38,591 nt of DNA. Source: CAVWDI01 sp046259385. GTDB taxonomy: Bacteria > Chloroflexota > Anaerolineae > Anaerolineales > UBA4823. The stretch covers positions 1-38,591 of the forward strand of contig JBJYWI010000218.1 in the NCBI GenBank assembly GCA_046259385.1, in the 5' to 3' direction. The notes under the pieces were generated by a model, which saw nothing but the letters and a program-made list of their open reading frames with translations, was not told the origin of the DNA and did no database searches. Of the stretch, positions 22,843-31,916 are shown one piece after another (within the stretch, counting starts at the first letter, position 1; each line of letters starts with the position of its first letter). Position numbers and translations under genes: made by a program.

Positions 22843-24213
22843 ATGGCGTCATACGCATCCCTGACAAAACCAAAAAACCGCCCTGTAAATGCCCCATCTC
22901 ACTTCCACGTAATGGCGAAGCCGACCGGCGCAATCTGTAACCTGGACTGCGAGTACTGCTTTTTCCTTTCCAAAGAGGCTCTCTATCCCGGCAGCCCTTT
23001 CCGAATGAAAGAGGATGTGCTGGAGGCGTATGTCAAACAGATCATTGAGTCCCAATTGGCGCCCCAGGTGACAATCACATGGCAGGGCGGCGAGCCAACC
23101 CTGATGGGATTGGAGTTCTTCCAGGGCTGCATGGGTCTAGTTAATAAATACGCCCGCAAGGGGATGCGGGTCGAAAACAGTATCCAGACCAACGGCACCA
23201 AACTGGATGACGACTGGTGCGCTTTTTTCAAGGAAAATCATTTCCTGGTGGGGTTGTCCCTGGACGGAACCCGTGAGATGCACGACGCCTATCGCGTGGA
23301 TAAAAGCGGGGAGGGCACCTTTGACAGAGTGATGCAGGCTGCCAGACTGCTTCAAAAGCACGAGGTCGATTTCAACATTTTGTGCACGGTGCACACGGCT
23401 AACGCTGACCACCCGCTGGATGTTTACCGCTTCTTCCGGGACCAGGTCGGGACAGACTTTATCCAGTTTATCCCGATCGTGGAAAGAGCTACCCCGGAGA
23501 CCCTGCCGATCGCTAACCGGGGCTGGGGAGACCGCAGTTTTCAAGACAAACCCGGCAGTGATCTACCCGCACAGGGCGAAAGGGAAATCCTGTCCGCTAA
23601 AAGTTCCGGCAGACCGCTGTACAAACTGGAAGGCAACCTGGTGACCGAGCGCTCGGTGAATCCCGAAAAATGGGGCAGATTCCTGAGCATAATATTTGAC
23701 GAATGGGTGCGAAACGACGTCGGTAAAGTGTTCGTCCAGATGTTCGATTCTGCCCTAGGTTCCTGGGTTGGACAGGGCGCTTCCCTTTGCATCCACCGGG
23801 AGACTTGCGGGGATGCCCTGGTGCTGGAGCACAACGGCGACCTGTATTCCTGCGATCATTTTGTGGAGCCAGATTACTTTCTGGGCAATATTAAAGAGAC
23901 CCACATGCTTGAACTAGTCGCCAGCGACCAGCAGCGCAAATTCGGGACGGATAAGCGTGACACATTGCCCCAGTACTGCCTGGACTGCGAGGTGCGTTTC
24001 GCCTGCCACGGCGGCTGCCCGCGCAACCGATTTATCGAAACGCCGGACGGGGAAGCAGGTCTGAACTACCTGTGCGCCGGGTACAGGACCTTTTTCAACC
24101 ACATCGACCGCCCGATGAAGATTATGGCGATGCTGCTGCGCCAGAACCGTTATGCGGACGAGGTGATGGGCATCCTGGACGCCGAAGACAGTCAGGACTC
24201 TTCCGGGGGTTAA
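22843..24213 (+). CDS. Anaerobic sulfatase-maturating enzyme homologue (radical SAM, SPASM)
   Basis: This 456-residue enzyme carries the radical-SAM cluster motif CNLDCEYC (Cys32, 36, 39), followed by the aromatic FFLSKEALYP and the SAM-binding TWQGGEPTLMG. The C-terminal SPASM part has cysteines in CIHRETCGDALVL, DLYSCDHF, CLDC (379, 382) and ACHGGCPRNRF, enough for two auxiliary [4Fe-4S] clusters. These are hallmarks of anSME, which turns a Cys or Ser of type I sulfatases into catalytic formylglycine without oxygen. A type I sulfatase gene lies at the right end of the window, a possible client. There is no visible ribosome site; the ATG fits the family start. The cell must at least have an anoxic phase. 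Confidence 0.9.
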   Translation: MASYASLTKPKNRPVNAPSHFHVMAKPTGAICNLDCEYCFFLSKEALYPGSPFRMKEDVLEAYVKQIIESQLAPQVTITWQGGEPTLMGLEFFQGCMGLVNKYARKGMRVENSIQTNGTKLDDDWCAFFKENHFLVGLSLDGTREMHDAYRVDKSGEGTFDRVMQAARLLQKHEVDFNILCTVHTANADHPLDVYRFFRDQVGTDFIQFIPIVERATPETLPIANRGWGDRSFQDKPGSDLPAQGEREILSAKSSGRPLYKLEGNLVTERSVNPEKWGRFLSIIFDEWVRNDVGKVFVQMFDSALGSWVGQGASLCIHRETCGDALVLEHNGDLYSCDHFVEPDYFLGNIKETHMLELVASDQQRKFGTDKRDTLPQYCLDCEVRFACHGGCPRNRFIETPDGEAGLNYLCAGYRTFFNHIDRPMKIMAMLLRQNRYADEVMGILDAEDSQDSSGG

Positions 24214-24277
24214 GGCTTTTGGTCAAAACTGGAAACCTGACCAGAAATATAATCTTCTTTAAATAGTCACCCCTGTT

Positions 24278-24299
24278 AAATGCAGGGCTGCATTTTGGG
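24278..24299 (+). terminator. Weak hairpin after the sulfatase-maturase gene
   Basis: AAATGCA and TGCATTT form a 7-base stem with a GGGC loop followed by TTTT, 65 bases after the stop. The stem is AT-rich, and a competing CCCTG/CAGGG pairing exists, so termination is uncertain. Confidence 0.3.
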
Positions 24300-24450
24300 A
24301 ACCATCCCATAAGACCGAAGCCTCCATGCAGCTTCAAGAGGTTGTTCGATACGCCATTATTCCCACTGAGGCATGTGTATTTCGCGCGCCGAAATGACAG
24401 CCCATTCAATTTCTAATAACTTATTTAGACACTGACCGTAGCAAACTGGA

Positions 24451-24456
24451 TATAAT
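24451..24456 (+). promoter_or_regulatory. Consensus -10 box giving a nearly leaderless hydrolase mRNA
   Basis: TATAAT ends only 10 bases before the ATG at 24467. Transcription would start about 4 bases before the start codon, leaving no room for a ribosome site, and none is seen. A weak TAGACA lies 19 bases upstream. Confidence 0.45.
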
Positions 24457-24466
24457 CGGGTCAATT

Positions 24467-25660
24467 ATGAAAATTAAGACAATTCTTGTCATATTAATAA
24501 TCGTCGGAAGCCTGATCTCATCCTGCAGCACAGGCTCCGCCTCATCCGATTTTACTGTCCAGCCGACAGCGGAAACTGACGCTATCCTTTCTAGAAATTC
24601 GTCCGAAGTTACCACAAGTAACACCCCTATGGATACCTCTGCGCCGGAGGCAGGTGCGCTGCCCCCACCACAGGTAACCCGAACCAGCACCGCCTCTGAA
24701 CCGGAGCCTACAGAACCCCTTCCTACACCCCTGCCATCAGCGACGCCGCCCCACCCGCTCACGATTGAATACCTGCGCCAGGGAGACTTCCCAGGCAGTG
24801 AGATTGTGATCGAAGAGGTGCTTGAACCAGGCTTGAATTACAACCGCTATATCGCCTCTTACATGTCTGAGGGGTTGAAGATCGATGCCCTGCTGACCGT
24901 GCCTTTCGGGGAAAAACCGCCTACCGGCTGGCCGGTAATCATCTTTAACCACGGGTATATCCCGCCCGACCAGTACCGCACCACTGAGAGATATGTGGCT
25001 TATGTGAATGATATCGCCATGCACGGCTACATCGTTTTCCGCTCGGATTACCGAGGGCATGCGTTTTCAGAAGGCGAAGCGCGCGGCGCTTACGGATACC
25101 CGGATTACACGATTGACATCCTTAACGCGGTCGCATCGATGAAAAAATATCCAGACGCTGACCCAAACCGGATCGGAATGTGGGGTCACTCAATGGGCGG
25201 GTATATTACCCTGCGCTCCATGGTGGTATCAGAGGACATCAAAGCCGGTGTGATCTGGGCAGGGGTTGTGGCTTCCTACCCAGACCTGCTGACCAGGTGG
25301 CGCAGACCCTCCACATCTTCAAACCCAACAGCCGCCGCCAGGGCAAGAAACTGGCGGGACGCACTTGTGGGGCAGTTCGGCACTTTTGAAGAGAACCCGG
25401 AATTCTGGGATTCGATCTCCGCCAACACCTACCTGGAGGACCTGTCGGGACCGGTCCAGCTCCACCACGGGACTGAGGATCAAAGCGTACCGCTGACATT
25501 CTCAAGCGCGCTTGAAAAAGAGATTATCCAGGCTGGAGGCGTTGTGGAATACTTCGAGTACAAGGGGGACGACCACAATATCTCCACCAGTTTTGGAGAC
25601 GCAATGTTCCGCACCCTGCAGTTCTTCGACAAATACGTCAAAGGTTCAACAAGCCAGTAA
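24467..25660 (+). CDS. Lipoprotein alpha/beta hydrolase (prolyl-oligopeptidase/S9-like)
   Basis: This 397-residue protein has a signal peptide ending in lipobox ISSC (Cys20). A Ser/Thr/Pro-rich linker (about 21-95) leads into an alpha/beta-hydrolase fold. The catalytic triad is readable: Ser242 in GMWGHSMGGYI, Asp338 in HGTEDQSVPL and His370 in KGDDHNIS. The text VIIFNHGYIPP, FRSDYRGHAFSEG and DPNRIGMWGHSMGGY is typical of S9-type peptidases/esterases (COG1506 group). It probably acts on peptides or esters at the outer face of the membrane. Its end lies 12 bases from the end of the convergent DUF1566 gene. The promoter suggests a leaderless transcript. Confidence 0.9.
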   Translation: MKIKTILVILIIVGSLISSCSTGSASSDFTVQPTAETDAILSRNSSEVTTSNTPMDTSAPEAGALPPPQVTRTSTASEPEPTEPLPTPLPSATPPHPLTIEYLRQGDFPGSEIVIEEVLEPGLNYNRYIASYMSEGLKIDALLTVPFGEKPPTGWPVIIFNHGYIPPDQYRTTERYVAYVNDIAMHGYIVFRSDYRGHAFSEGEARGAYGYPDYTIDILNAVASMKKYPDADPNRIGMWGHSMGGYITLRSMVVSEDIKAGVIWAGVVASYPDLLTRWRRPSTSSNPTAAARARNWRDALVGQFGTFEENPEFWDSISANTYLEDLSGPVQLHHGTEDQSVPLTFSSALEKEIIQAGGVVEYFEYKGDDHNISTSFGDAMFRTLQFFDKYVKGSTSQ

Positions 25661-25672
25661 ACCAGCCCGCTG

Positions 25673-27307
25673 TCATGGAGGAGAACCGCCCTTGCGACCC
25701 GGCCCGTCTCCGGGGATGCATGCCAGCTGGGAACTGATCGGAAGGCAAACGCCTGATACCATCCCGTGTGGTGCGCTGAACTGGCAGGCGCTGCCTTCGC
25801 TCAACCCGGAACAAGCCTGGAGCGATTCCTCGGGTGGAACTCCGCCAGCAGGCAGTCTTTGGCTTAATCCAGGCTGGTTATTTTCCAGGCTGGCGGCCTC
25901 ATCCAATTCAACTTCGCCAGGATTTGCACCCTCAACCTGTTCAACCCCGCCTCGCACGCAGCGGGCGTAGTTAATGATCCTGATAGCGTCGCCCTGTGGT
26001 CCGTGCCCATGCGGGTATTCAAGCGGGTCGCCGCTTTTGGGGTCGCTGCGCTGGGCGCCCGCGCCGTGGACATCCATCCAGGATCCATGCATGTATCCCA
26101 TTGCCCGTCCGAAGGATATGTAGGCTGCATATGCGCCGTTGCGGTTATTCGCATGGGTGGTGCTGCTCCAGTAAGCCGGGTAATCGGTCTCCCCAGCTTC
26201 ATTGGATATCACGCTGGAGGAGAAAAGCGGGTTAACAGCGGCAGTACCGGTCGCATCAGGCGACAGGCTGTAATCGACGATGCTCTGCAGCTCTTTAACA
26301 TTGGGCAGCCGCCAGTCACTATACCCGCCGGCTTCCAGGTCCTCGCAGTAAGCCAGAGCAGATCCCCAATCGAGCGCTTCACCACTGTCGAATTCAGTCC
26401 AGGTCAATCCGGTCGCCATATCGCTGATGGTGCCGTCCTGGTTATCGAGGAACTCATTTTCGCCGTACTCCGGATTCCCGCGCACGTACAGCACGTAGAA
26501 AAGTTTTTCGCCCATCCCGCCTGCAGCCTCGCCAACTGGATACCCTTTAATTCGCCCGTCTGCGAAATTGACTCCAAACATGGTCTCGTTTCCGTCCATT
26601 GTGGTGCTGGTATAACTGGTGGTTGTGGCAAACTGGGCGTCGATCAGCCGTTCACCAGCGTTCGTGTCGCCGTATCCAAATTCAAATATGCCATCAAGAA
26701 ACGGTACAAGACTGGCACTGTCCACGCCATCAAGACCGCTTGGATCAAGACCATTAAAATTTATCAGCGAATAAAGCTCCTTGATGGACGGCAGACGCCA
26801 GTCGCTGTATCCCCCGAGGTCAAAGCCCTCAGCTCCATCCAGGGCTTCCCGGTAACTCAGTTTGTCATTCACATCGATCAAACCGTCGCCGTTCAAGTCC
26901 GGTGAATCAGCCCACATCAGACCTGTGATGCGGTCGCTGACGGTACCGTCACCGTTGTTTACGTAAACCGGCTGTTCTCCTTTATACTGCGCGTCCTGCC
27001 CGTAATAAGTCTCGTCTTCCTCAGGGCAGGCGATCTGGTTCGTGTCGTCGTAGCATTTTCCCTGACCGGTGTCAACGACCGAGTATGTAACGCTGTTTTC
27101 CTGGTTCGTAGATTCCTGCGAACCAGATTCCAAATCTTCTGTACTTGAAAATTCGCTAAAGACATCCTCAACTCCCCCGACAGCCTCCTTGATTACTACT
27201 TCAGGGGAATCTGCCAGTCCAATTTCTGTCCCCGCCGGTTCGGCTACCGCGCAGGCTGAAACAAGGAATGAAAAACAAACAATTAATGGCAGTAATTTCC
27301 TTTGCAT
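25673..27307 (-). CDS. DUF1566 (Lcl C-terminal-like) lipoprotein with two repeats and a Cys motif
   Basis: This 544-residue protein has a lipobox VSAC (Cys19) and then an acidic linker. Two DUF1566 units follow: VSDRITGLMW to GGYSDWRLPSIKELYSLI (about residues 120-180) and ISDMATGLTW to GGYSDWRLPNVKELQSIV (about 300-350). The first carries a calcium-loop-like DLNGDGLIDVND, as in dockerins or EF-hands. DUF1566/Lcl domains occur in surface lectin-like and adhesion proteins of bacteria. The C-terminus has the four-cysteine pattern CSGLSEGSAC, GVCLP, LACIP, which I recall from secreted proteins with YHYH or DUF1566 domains. The ATG has GAGGGA upstream. It is probably a cell-surface carbohydrate-binding or adhesion protein; the function is inferred. 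Confidence 0.85.
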   Translation of the reverse strand: MQRKLLPLIVCFSFLVSACAVAEPAGTEIGLADSPEVVIKEAVGGVEDVFSEFSSTEDLESGSQESTNQENSVTYSVVDTGQGKCYDDTNQIACPEEDETYYGQDAQYKGEQPVYVNNGDGTVSDRITGLMWADSPDLNGDGLIDVNDKLSYREALDGAEGFDLGGYSDWRLPSIKELYSLINFNGLDPSGLDGVDSASLVPFLDGIFEFGYGDTNAGERLIDAQFATTTSYTSTTMDGNETMFGVNFADGRIKGYPVGEAAGGMGEKLFYVLYVRGNPEYGENEFLDNQDGTISDMATGLTWTEFDSGEALDWGSALAYCEDLEAGGYSDWRLPNVKELQSIVDYSLSPDATGTAAVNPLFSSSVISNEAGETDYPAYWSSTTHANNRNGAYAAYISFGRAMGYMHGSWMDVHGAGAQRSDPKSGDPLEYPHGHGPQGDAIRIINYARCVRGGVEQVEGANPGEVELDEAASLENNQPGLSQRLPAGGVPPEESLQACSGLSEGSACQFSAPHGMVSGVCLPISSQLACIPGDGPGRKGGSPP

Positions 27308-27635
27308 GTGATTTCCCTCTCAACGAGTAAAGATAGATGTACAAATAAGTGTTCTGACAGGAATCCTAGTAAATACTTATTCAGAAAATGTTTAGATCAG
27401 ATTTGGAACTGGTTCAAAAGCACAATTCCTCAAAAGACAACAAACCGGATAAAAATCTAACCTTGCATGTATCCATCCAGACCAATACCACAACCCGATT
27501 TTTAACAACCATATTATCTATCTATAATTAATTATACTAATCAGGTATATTTTATCCTCATTGTGATACAATAAATCATGGATCAATTAAACTATCCGAA
27601 ATTGCCTGTCCCTCGGGTTTTTAATGGAGGAAAAC
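27308..27635. other. 328-base AT-rich divergent intergenic region
   Basis: The region must serve the DUF1566 gene on the left and the STAS gene on the right. TATAAT occurs at 27523-27528 with TTTAAC 16 bases upstream, and an extended -10 candidate follows at 27564-27572. No palindrome or coding remnant was seen. Confidence 0.4.
27564..27572 (+). promoter_or_regulatory. Extended -10 candidate before the STAS gene
   Basis: TGA followed by TACAAT lies 63 bases before the ATG at 27636. TATAAT at 27523 is an alternative. No clear -35 is seen for this box. Confidence 0.35.
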
Positions 27636-28034
27636 ATGGAAATAGCAGTAGCAAACAGTAATGGAAGGGCGGAAGTGGCGGTATTACGGCTGAAGGGAAA
27701 TTTTGACGCCGCCGGTCAGGGAAAATTTGACTCTGCTTCGGAGGAGGCTCACCGGGACGGTGCCAGGTATTTCGTGATCAATTTCAGCGAGGTGCCGTTT
27801 ATGAGCAGCGCCGGCATCCGGTCGCTGAACAACCTTTATAAGATATTGAGCAAGGAATTGAGCGAACAGGATCAGCGGGAGGCCCTCAGAGGAATTCGGG
27901 AAGGCGGCTACGCCTCCCCTAACCTGAAGCTGGTAAACCCGAACGCCAAGGTAAAGGAAGTGCTCAAAATGACCGGGCTGGAGATGTACCTGGGGATTTA
28001 TAGGGATGAACAGGAAGCCCTGGCAGCTTTCTGA
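27636..28034 (+). CDS. STAS-domain protein (anti-sigma-factor antagonist-like)
   Basis: This is a 132-residue single STAS domain. The start at 27636 is chosen because GGAGG lies 5 bases before it; the upstream ATG at 27624 overlaps that site. Strands AVLRLKGNFDAAGQ and YFVINFSEVPFMSSAGIRSL are typical; Ser57 or Ser58 of MSSAG is the position phosphorylated in SpoIIAA-like proteins. The middle helix is followed by a longer and more polar insert than usual (LSEQDQREALRGIREGGYASP) before the strand LKLVNP and the helix VLKMTGLEMYLGIY. No anti-sigma kinase, phosphatase or sigma factor is near, so the partner must be elsewhere. It probably takes part in partner switching in the cytosol. Confidence 0.87.
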   Translation: MEIAVANSNGRAEVAVLRLKGNFDAAGQGKFDSASEEAHRDGARYFVINFSEVPFMSSAGIRSLNNLYKILSKELSEQDQREALRGIREGGYASPNLKLVNPNAKVKEVLKMTGLEMYLGIYRDEQEALAAF

Positions 28035-28283
28035 TATTCCTTCTCTCAAACAGATAAACGAAAAATTCCTTTCCTGTTTTACAGCCTCGTAACTTCACCC
28101 GGAAGTGGTCATGGGACTTTCCAGGCGGTATATAGATTTAACTTCCAGGGAACCCACACGACTTGCGGGACTTGCCAGCCCTGATTAACCCGTAAGATTT
28201 CATCACTGACGGCTCTTTAGAGATACAATTGCCGGAATGCGGTGTATTAAAATCTTCCAGATAGAACATAACAATAAAAAACC

Positions 28284-30362
28284 ATGAATGAAGAAGGAAC
28301 GAAAACTACCAGCAGCCAGCAAACAGGTCCAAACCGGCTGATTAACGAACTCAGCCCCTACCTGCTACAGCATGCCCACAACCCGGTTGACTGGTATCCT
28401 TGGGGAGAGGAAGCGTTCCAGAAAGCCAGGCAGGAAAACAAATTGATCTTCCTTTCGATAGGTTACTCTACCTGCCACTGGTGCCACGTGATGGAGCGCG
28501 AGTCCTTCGAAGATGAACAGGTTGCAGCGCTGATGAACCAGGCTTTCGTCTCAATAAAAGTCGACCGGGAGGAGAGACCAGATATCGACAGCATTTACAT
28601 GACCGCCGCTATCATGATGATCCGGAGCGGAGGCTGGCCTTTAAATGTGATCCTGACACCGGATAAAAAACCGGTCCTGGCGATGACGTACATCCCAAAG
28701 ACGACCCGCTTCCAGCGCACTGGTATGATGGAATTAATCCCGCGCATGCGGGACCTGTGGCTGGAAGACCCGGATAAGGTTCTCAAATCCGCCGAGCAGG
28801 TCAGCGAATCGCTCCGCAGGTACACAAACACAACACCCGGAGAGACTCTGGATGAAAAGGTGCTGGATTCGGCTTACCGGACGCTTTCCAGCAGTTACGA
28901 CAGCGTAAACGGCGGATTCGGGAGTGCTCCCAAATTCCCTTCCCCTCACAACCTGCTTTTCCTGCTGCGCTACCACGCCCGGATAGGCGAGAATCACGCC
29001 CTTGAGATGGTCACTCAAACGCTTGAGGCAATGCGGGCTGGAGGCATCTTCGACCATGTCGGCTTCGGGTTCCACCGCTACTCAACCGACGCGGAGTGGT
29101 TTGCGCCGCACTTCGAGAAGATGCTCTACGACCAGGCGATGCTGGGTATGGCATACGCTGAAGCCCACCAGGCGACCGATAACCCGCGCCTAGCGGAGAC
29201 CGCCCGGGAGATATTTGAATATGTACTGCGCGATATGCGGGATCCATCAGGCGGTTTTTATTCCGCTGAAGACGCCGACAGCGAGGGTAAGGAAGGCAAG
29301 TTCTACCTGTGGAACACGGCAGAAATCCAGGCGCTGCTGGAAAAGGATGAAGCAGAATTCGTCATCGAGACGTTTAATATGGAAGAAAACGGCAATTTTG
29401 AAGAGGGCGGAAGGGGTAGCAATATCCTATATATCACGAAACCGCCGTCCGAGGCGGGGATAAATTGGGAGCCAATTCGGAAAAAGCTGTTTGCCGCACG
29501 CGAAAAACGGGTCAGGCCCCAAAAAGACGATAAAGTTCTGGCTGACTGGAACGGTCTGATGATCGCCGCCCTGTCAAAAGCAGCCCGTACCATGGATGAA
29601 CCCGCATACGCGCATGCCGCCAGGGATGCCGCTGGATTCATCCTATCGGAGATGATGGATGAAAGTGGACGATTGCATCACCGCTACCGGAGTGGGCAGG
29701 CTGGTCTCCCGGCAACCCATGATGATTACGCGTATCTGATCTGGGGGCTTTTGGAACTGTACGAAACCACATTCGATACCGCACATTTAAAATCCGCATT
29801 TGACCTGCAGGAGGTGGCGGATGAGTTCTACTGGGATGATCGAGGCGGGGGCTATTTCCTGACACCCGGTGACCGCGAGGCGCTTCTGACCCGCCCAAAA
29901 AACAGCGAAGATTCTGCAATGCCTTCCGGCAACTCGATCGCCATGCTTAACCTGCTGCGGCTGGGGCGGTTGACCGCCCGGGCGGAATTTGAGGAAAGGG
30001 CTGAGAAGTTGAGCCGCGCCTTTGCAGGCAGCGTCAACCGTTATCCTTCCGCCTACACGCAGCTGCTCTGTGCAGTCGATTTCGCGCTTGGACCCTCTCT
30101 GGAAATCGTTATTGCCGGAGAGAGAGACGCACCGGACACCCAGCGGATGCTTGCAGCCTTGAGGAAAGAATACCTGCCCAACATGGTGGTGCTGCTGCGT
30201 GAACCAGGCGAAAAGTCCTCTATCCTAAAATATGCACCCTATACAGAACCGATGAAAGGTGTGCCGGGCAAGGCTACCGCCTACGTCTGCACGAACTATA
30301 CCTGCAGACAGCCAACCACGGACCCCGGGCAGATGATTGATTTCTTGAAAGATGATTGCTGA
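28284..30362 (+). CDS. Thioredoxin-domain protein of the YyaL/SPATA20 family (DUF255)
   Basis: This 692-residue protein starts with the family's fixed text NRLINELSPYLLQHAHNPVDWYPW. A thioredoxin-like domain with CHWC (Cys64, Cys67) in YSTCHWCHVMERESF and VKVDREERPDID-like text (IKVDREERPDID) follows. From about residue 200 on it is an (alpha/alpha)6-barrel-like domain resembling glycosidases and epimerases (FGSAPKFPSPHNL, GGIFDHVGFGFHRYSTD, GGFYSAEDADSEGKEGKFYLW). The length and ending are normal for the family. The biochemical role of the family is not settled; redox or sugar chemistry are both suggested. There is no visible ribosome site. Its stop TGA abuts the stop of the convergent mmsA gene inside the palindrome TGATCA. 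Confidence 0.95.
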   Translation: MNEEGTKTTSSQQTGPNRLINELSPYLLQHAHNPVDWYPWGEEAFQKARQENKLIFLSIGYSTCHWCHVMERESFEDEQVAALMNQAFVSIKVDREERPDIDSIYMTAAIMMIRSGGWPLNVILTPDKKPVLAMTYIPKTTRFQRTGMMELIPRMRDLWLEDPDKVLKSAEQVSESLRRYTNTTPGETLDEKVLDSAYRTLSSSYDSVNGGFGSAPKFPSPHNLLFLLRYHARIGENHALEMVTQTLEAMRAGGIFDHVGFGFHRYSTDAEWFAPHFEKMLYDQAMLGMAYAEAHQATDNPRLAETAREIFEYVLRDMRDPSGGFYSAEDADSEGKEGKFYLWNTAEIQALLEKDEAEFVIETFNMEENGNFEEGGRGSNILYITKPPSEAGINWEPIRKKLFAAREKRVRPQKDDKVLADWNGLMIAALSKAARTMDEPAYAHAARDAAGFILSEMMDESGRLHHRYRSGQAGLPATHDDYAYLIWGLLELYETTFDTAHLKSAFDLQEVADEFYWDDRGGGYFLTPGDREALLTRPKNSEDSAMPSGNSIAMLNLLRLGRLTARAEFEERAEKLSRAFAGSVNRYPSAYTQLLCAVDFALGPSLEIVIAGERDAPDTQRMLAALRKEYLPNMVVLLREPGEKSSILKYAPYTEPMKGVPGKATAYVCTNYTCRQPTTDPGQMIDFLKDDC

Positions 30363-31835
30363 TCAGAACTTGCGGGTCCACTCCTTCGGCCAGCGCTCGA
30401 TAACCACTTTGGTCTGGGTGAAAAACTCCACCGCATGCCTGCTCTGACCGTGCAGAGTCCCAAAAAAGCTGTCTTTCCAGCCGCTGAAGGGGAAGAACGC
30501 CATCGGCGCCGCCACGCCGATATTGACGCCAATATTTCCCGCTTCTACTTCATAGCGGAATTTGCGCGCCGAAGAGCCGCTTGAGGTAAAAATACAAGCC
30601 ATATTTCCATACTTCGCCTGGTTAATCATCCCAATCGCATCGTCAAGGGTATCGGCGTGCATTAAACCTAAGACCGGGCCGAATATCTCTGTGCCGGCTA
30701 TAGTACCGCGGTGATCAACGTTTCTCAGGATAGTTGGATTGAGGAAGTTGCCTTTTTCGTACCCGGCTACCCGGGCATTCCGTCCATCCAGGATAGCCTC
30801 CGCTCCCTCATCGATACCGATCTGGATCAAACCCGTAATGCGCTCCTTGCTCTTTGGGGTGATTACAGGTCCCATCGTCACGCCAGGATCAGCGCCGTAA
30901 CCGACAACCCTTCTCAACCCGGCTTCCACAATGGCTGCTTCAAAAGGTCCTTTCGCTTCACCGACGGTGATCGCGAGCGAGGCTGCCAGGCAGCGCTGCC
31001 CGGCGTTTCCAAAGCAGCTGTCCGCAACAATCCTGGTCGTCATTTCCATATCCGCATCCGGCATAATGACCAGCGGGTTTTTCGCCCCGGCTTGGGCCTG
31101 GACCCGTTTTCCGTTCGCAGACCCGCGGCTGTAGATATGGCGGGCGACCGGCGTCGATCCGACAAAACTAACCGCATTGATGAGCGGATGGTCTAGGATT
31201 GCGTTTACCGTGTCCGGCCCCCCGTTGACCATATTCACTACCCCGGGAGGCAAATCCAGGGACTGCATCAGCTCAAAAATTCGGTTCATGGTCATCGGGC
31301 AGCGTTCGGACGGCTTGACGATAACCGTATTCCCGGTCGCGAAAGCGTAGGGCAGAAACCAGAACGGAATCATGCCCGGGAAATTAAAAGGAGCGATGAT
31401 TGCAGCCACTCCCACCGGTTGGCGAATCATCAGTTCGTCAATGCCGCGGGCAATATCCTCTGAAAAATCCCCTTGCATCAAAGTCGGTATTCCGCAGGCG
31501 ACTTCCACGTTTTCTATCGCCCGGATCATCTCTCCCCTTGCCTCCGTGAGAGTCTTTCCGTTTTCGTTTGTAATGCTTAACGACAGTTCATCGATATGGT
31601 TCACAAGCAGCTCTTTCAATTTAAACAGATACTGTACTCTATCTGTAGGCGGGGTCTGGCGCCAGTCTGACCGGGCGGCATACGCTTCTACCGCGATCCG
31701 GTCGACCTGGCTTCCTTTGGTTAAAGGCACTCTAGCCAACACCTCATTCGTAGCCGGGTTAAACACATCAAGAAATTCGGAGGCTTCCGCTGAGATAAAT
31801 TCGCCGCCACCGAAGTTGTTTAATTGGATTGTCAT
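30363..31835 (-). CDS. mmsA: Methylmalonate-semialdehyde dehydrogenase (CoA-acylating)
   Basis: This 490-residue member of the aldehyde dehydrogenase superfamily has the MmsA/IolA signature text: MQGDFSEDIARGIDE, FPGMIPFWFLPYAFATGNT, SFVGSTPVARHIYSRG, the catalytic GNAGQRCLAAS (Cys282) and FFPFSGWKDSFFGTLHGQ near the end. The enzyme oxidises methylmalonate or malonate semialdehyde with NAD and CoA to propionyl-CoA or acetyl-CoA, in valine, beta-alanine or inositol breakdown. The ATG at 31835 has AGGG 7 bases upstream; the longer frame to 31907 adds residues not found in the family. No other valine or inositol gene is adjacent. A long inverted repeat at 31917-31965 lies upstream and may control it. 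Confidence 0.93.
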   Translation of the reverse strand: MTIQLNNFGGGEFISAEASEFLDVFNPATNEVLARVPLTKGSQVDRIAVEAYAARSDWRQTPPTDRVQYLFKLKELLVNHIDELSLSITNENGKTLTEARGEMIRAIENVEVACGIPTLMQGDFSEDIARGIDELMIRQPVGVAAIIAPFNFPGMIPFWFLPYAFATGNTVIVKPSERCPMTMNRIFELMQSLDLPPGVVNMVNGGPDTVNAILDHPLINAVSFVGSTPVARHIYSRGSANGKRVQAQAGAKNPLVIMPDADMEMTTRIVADSCFGNAGQRCLAASLAITVGEAKGPFEAAIVEAGLRRVVGYGADPGVTMGPVITPKSKERITGLIQIGIDEGAEAILDGRNARVAGYEKGNFLNPTILRNVDHRGTIAGTEIFGPVLGLMHADTLDDAIGMINQAKYGNMACIFTSSGSSARKFRYEVEAGNIGVNIGVAAPMAFFPFSGWKDSFFGTLHGQSRHAVEFFTQTKVVIERWPKEWTRKF

Positions 31836-31916
31836 ATTTTTCCCTGTCATAAGATTTTTATTCCACAATTTTTTAGTCCGGGCTGGGCCCGATCGTTCAC
31901 GCACCATACCAGCTAA

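Noticed and set aside
26003..26905. Open frame of 300 codons on the plus strand
   Set aside because: It lies wholly antisense to the DUF1566 lipoprotein gene, whose domains and lipobox are clear; the antisense text shows no domain and no ribosome site.
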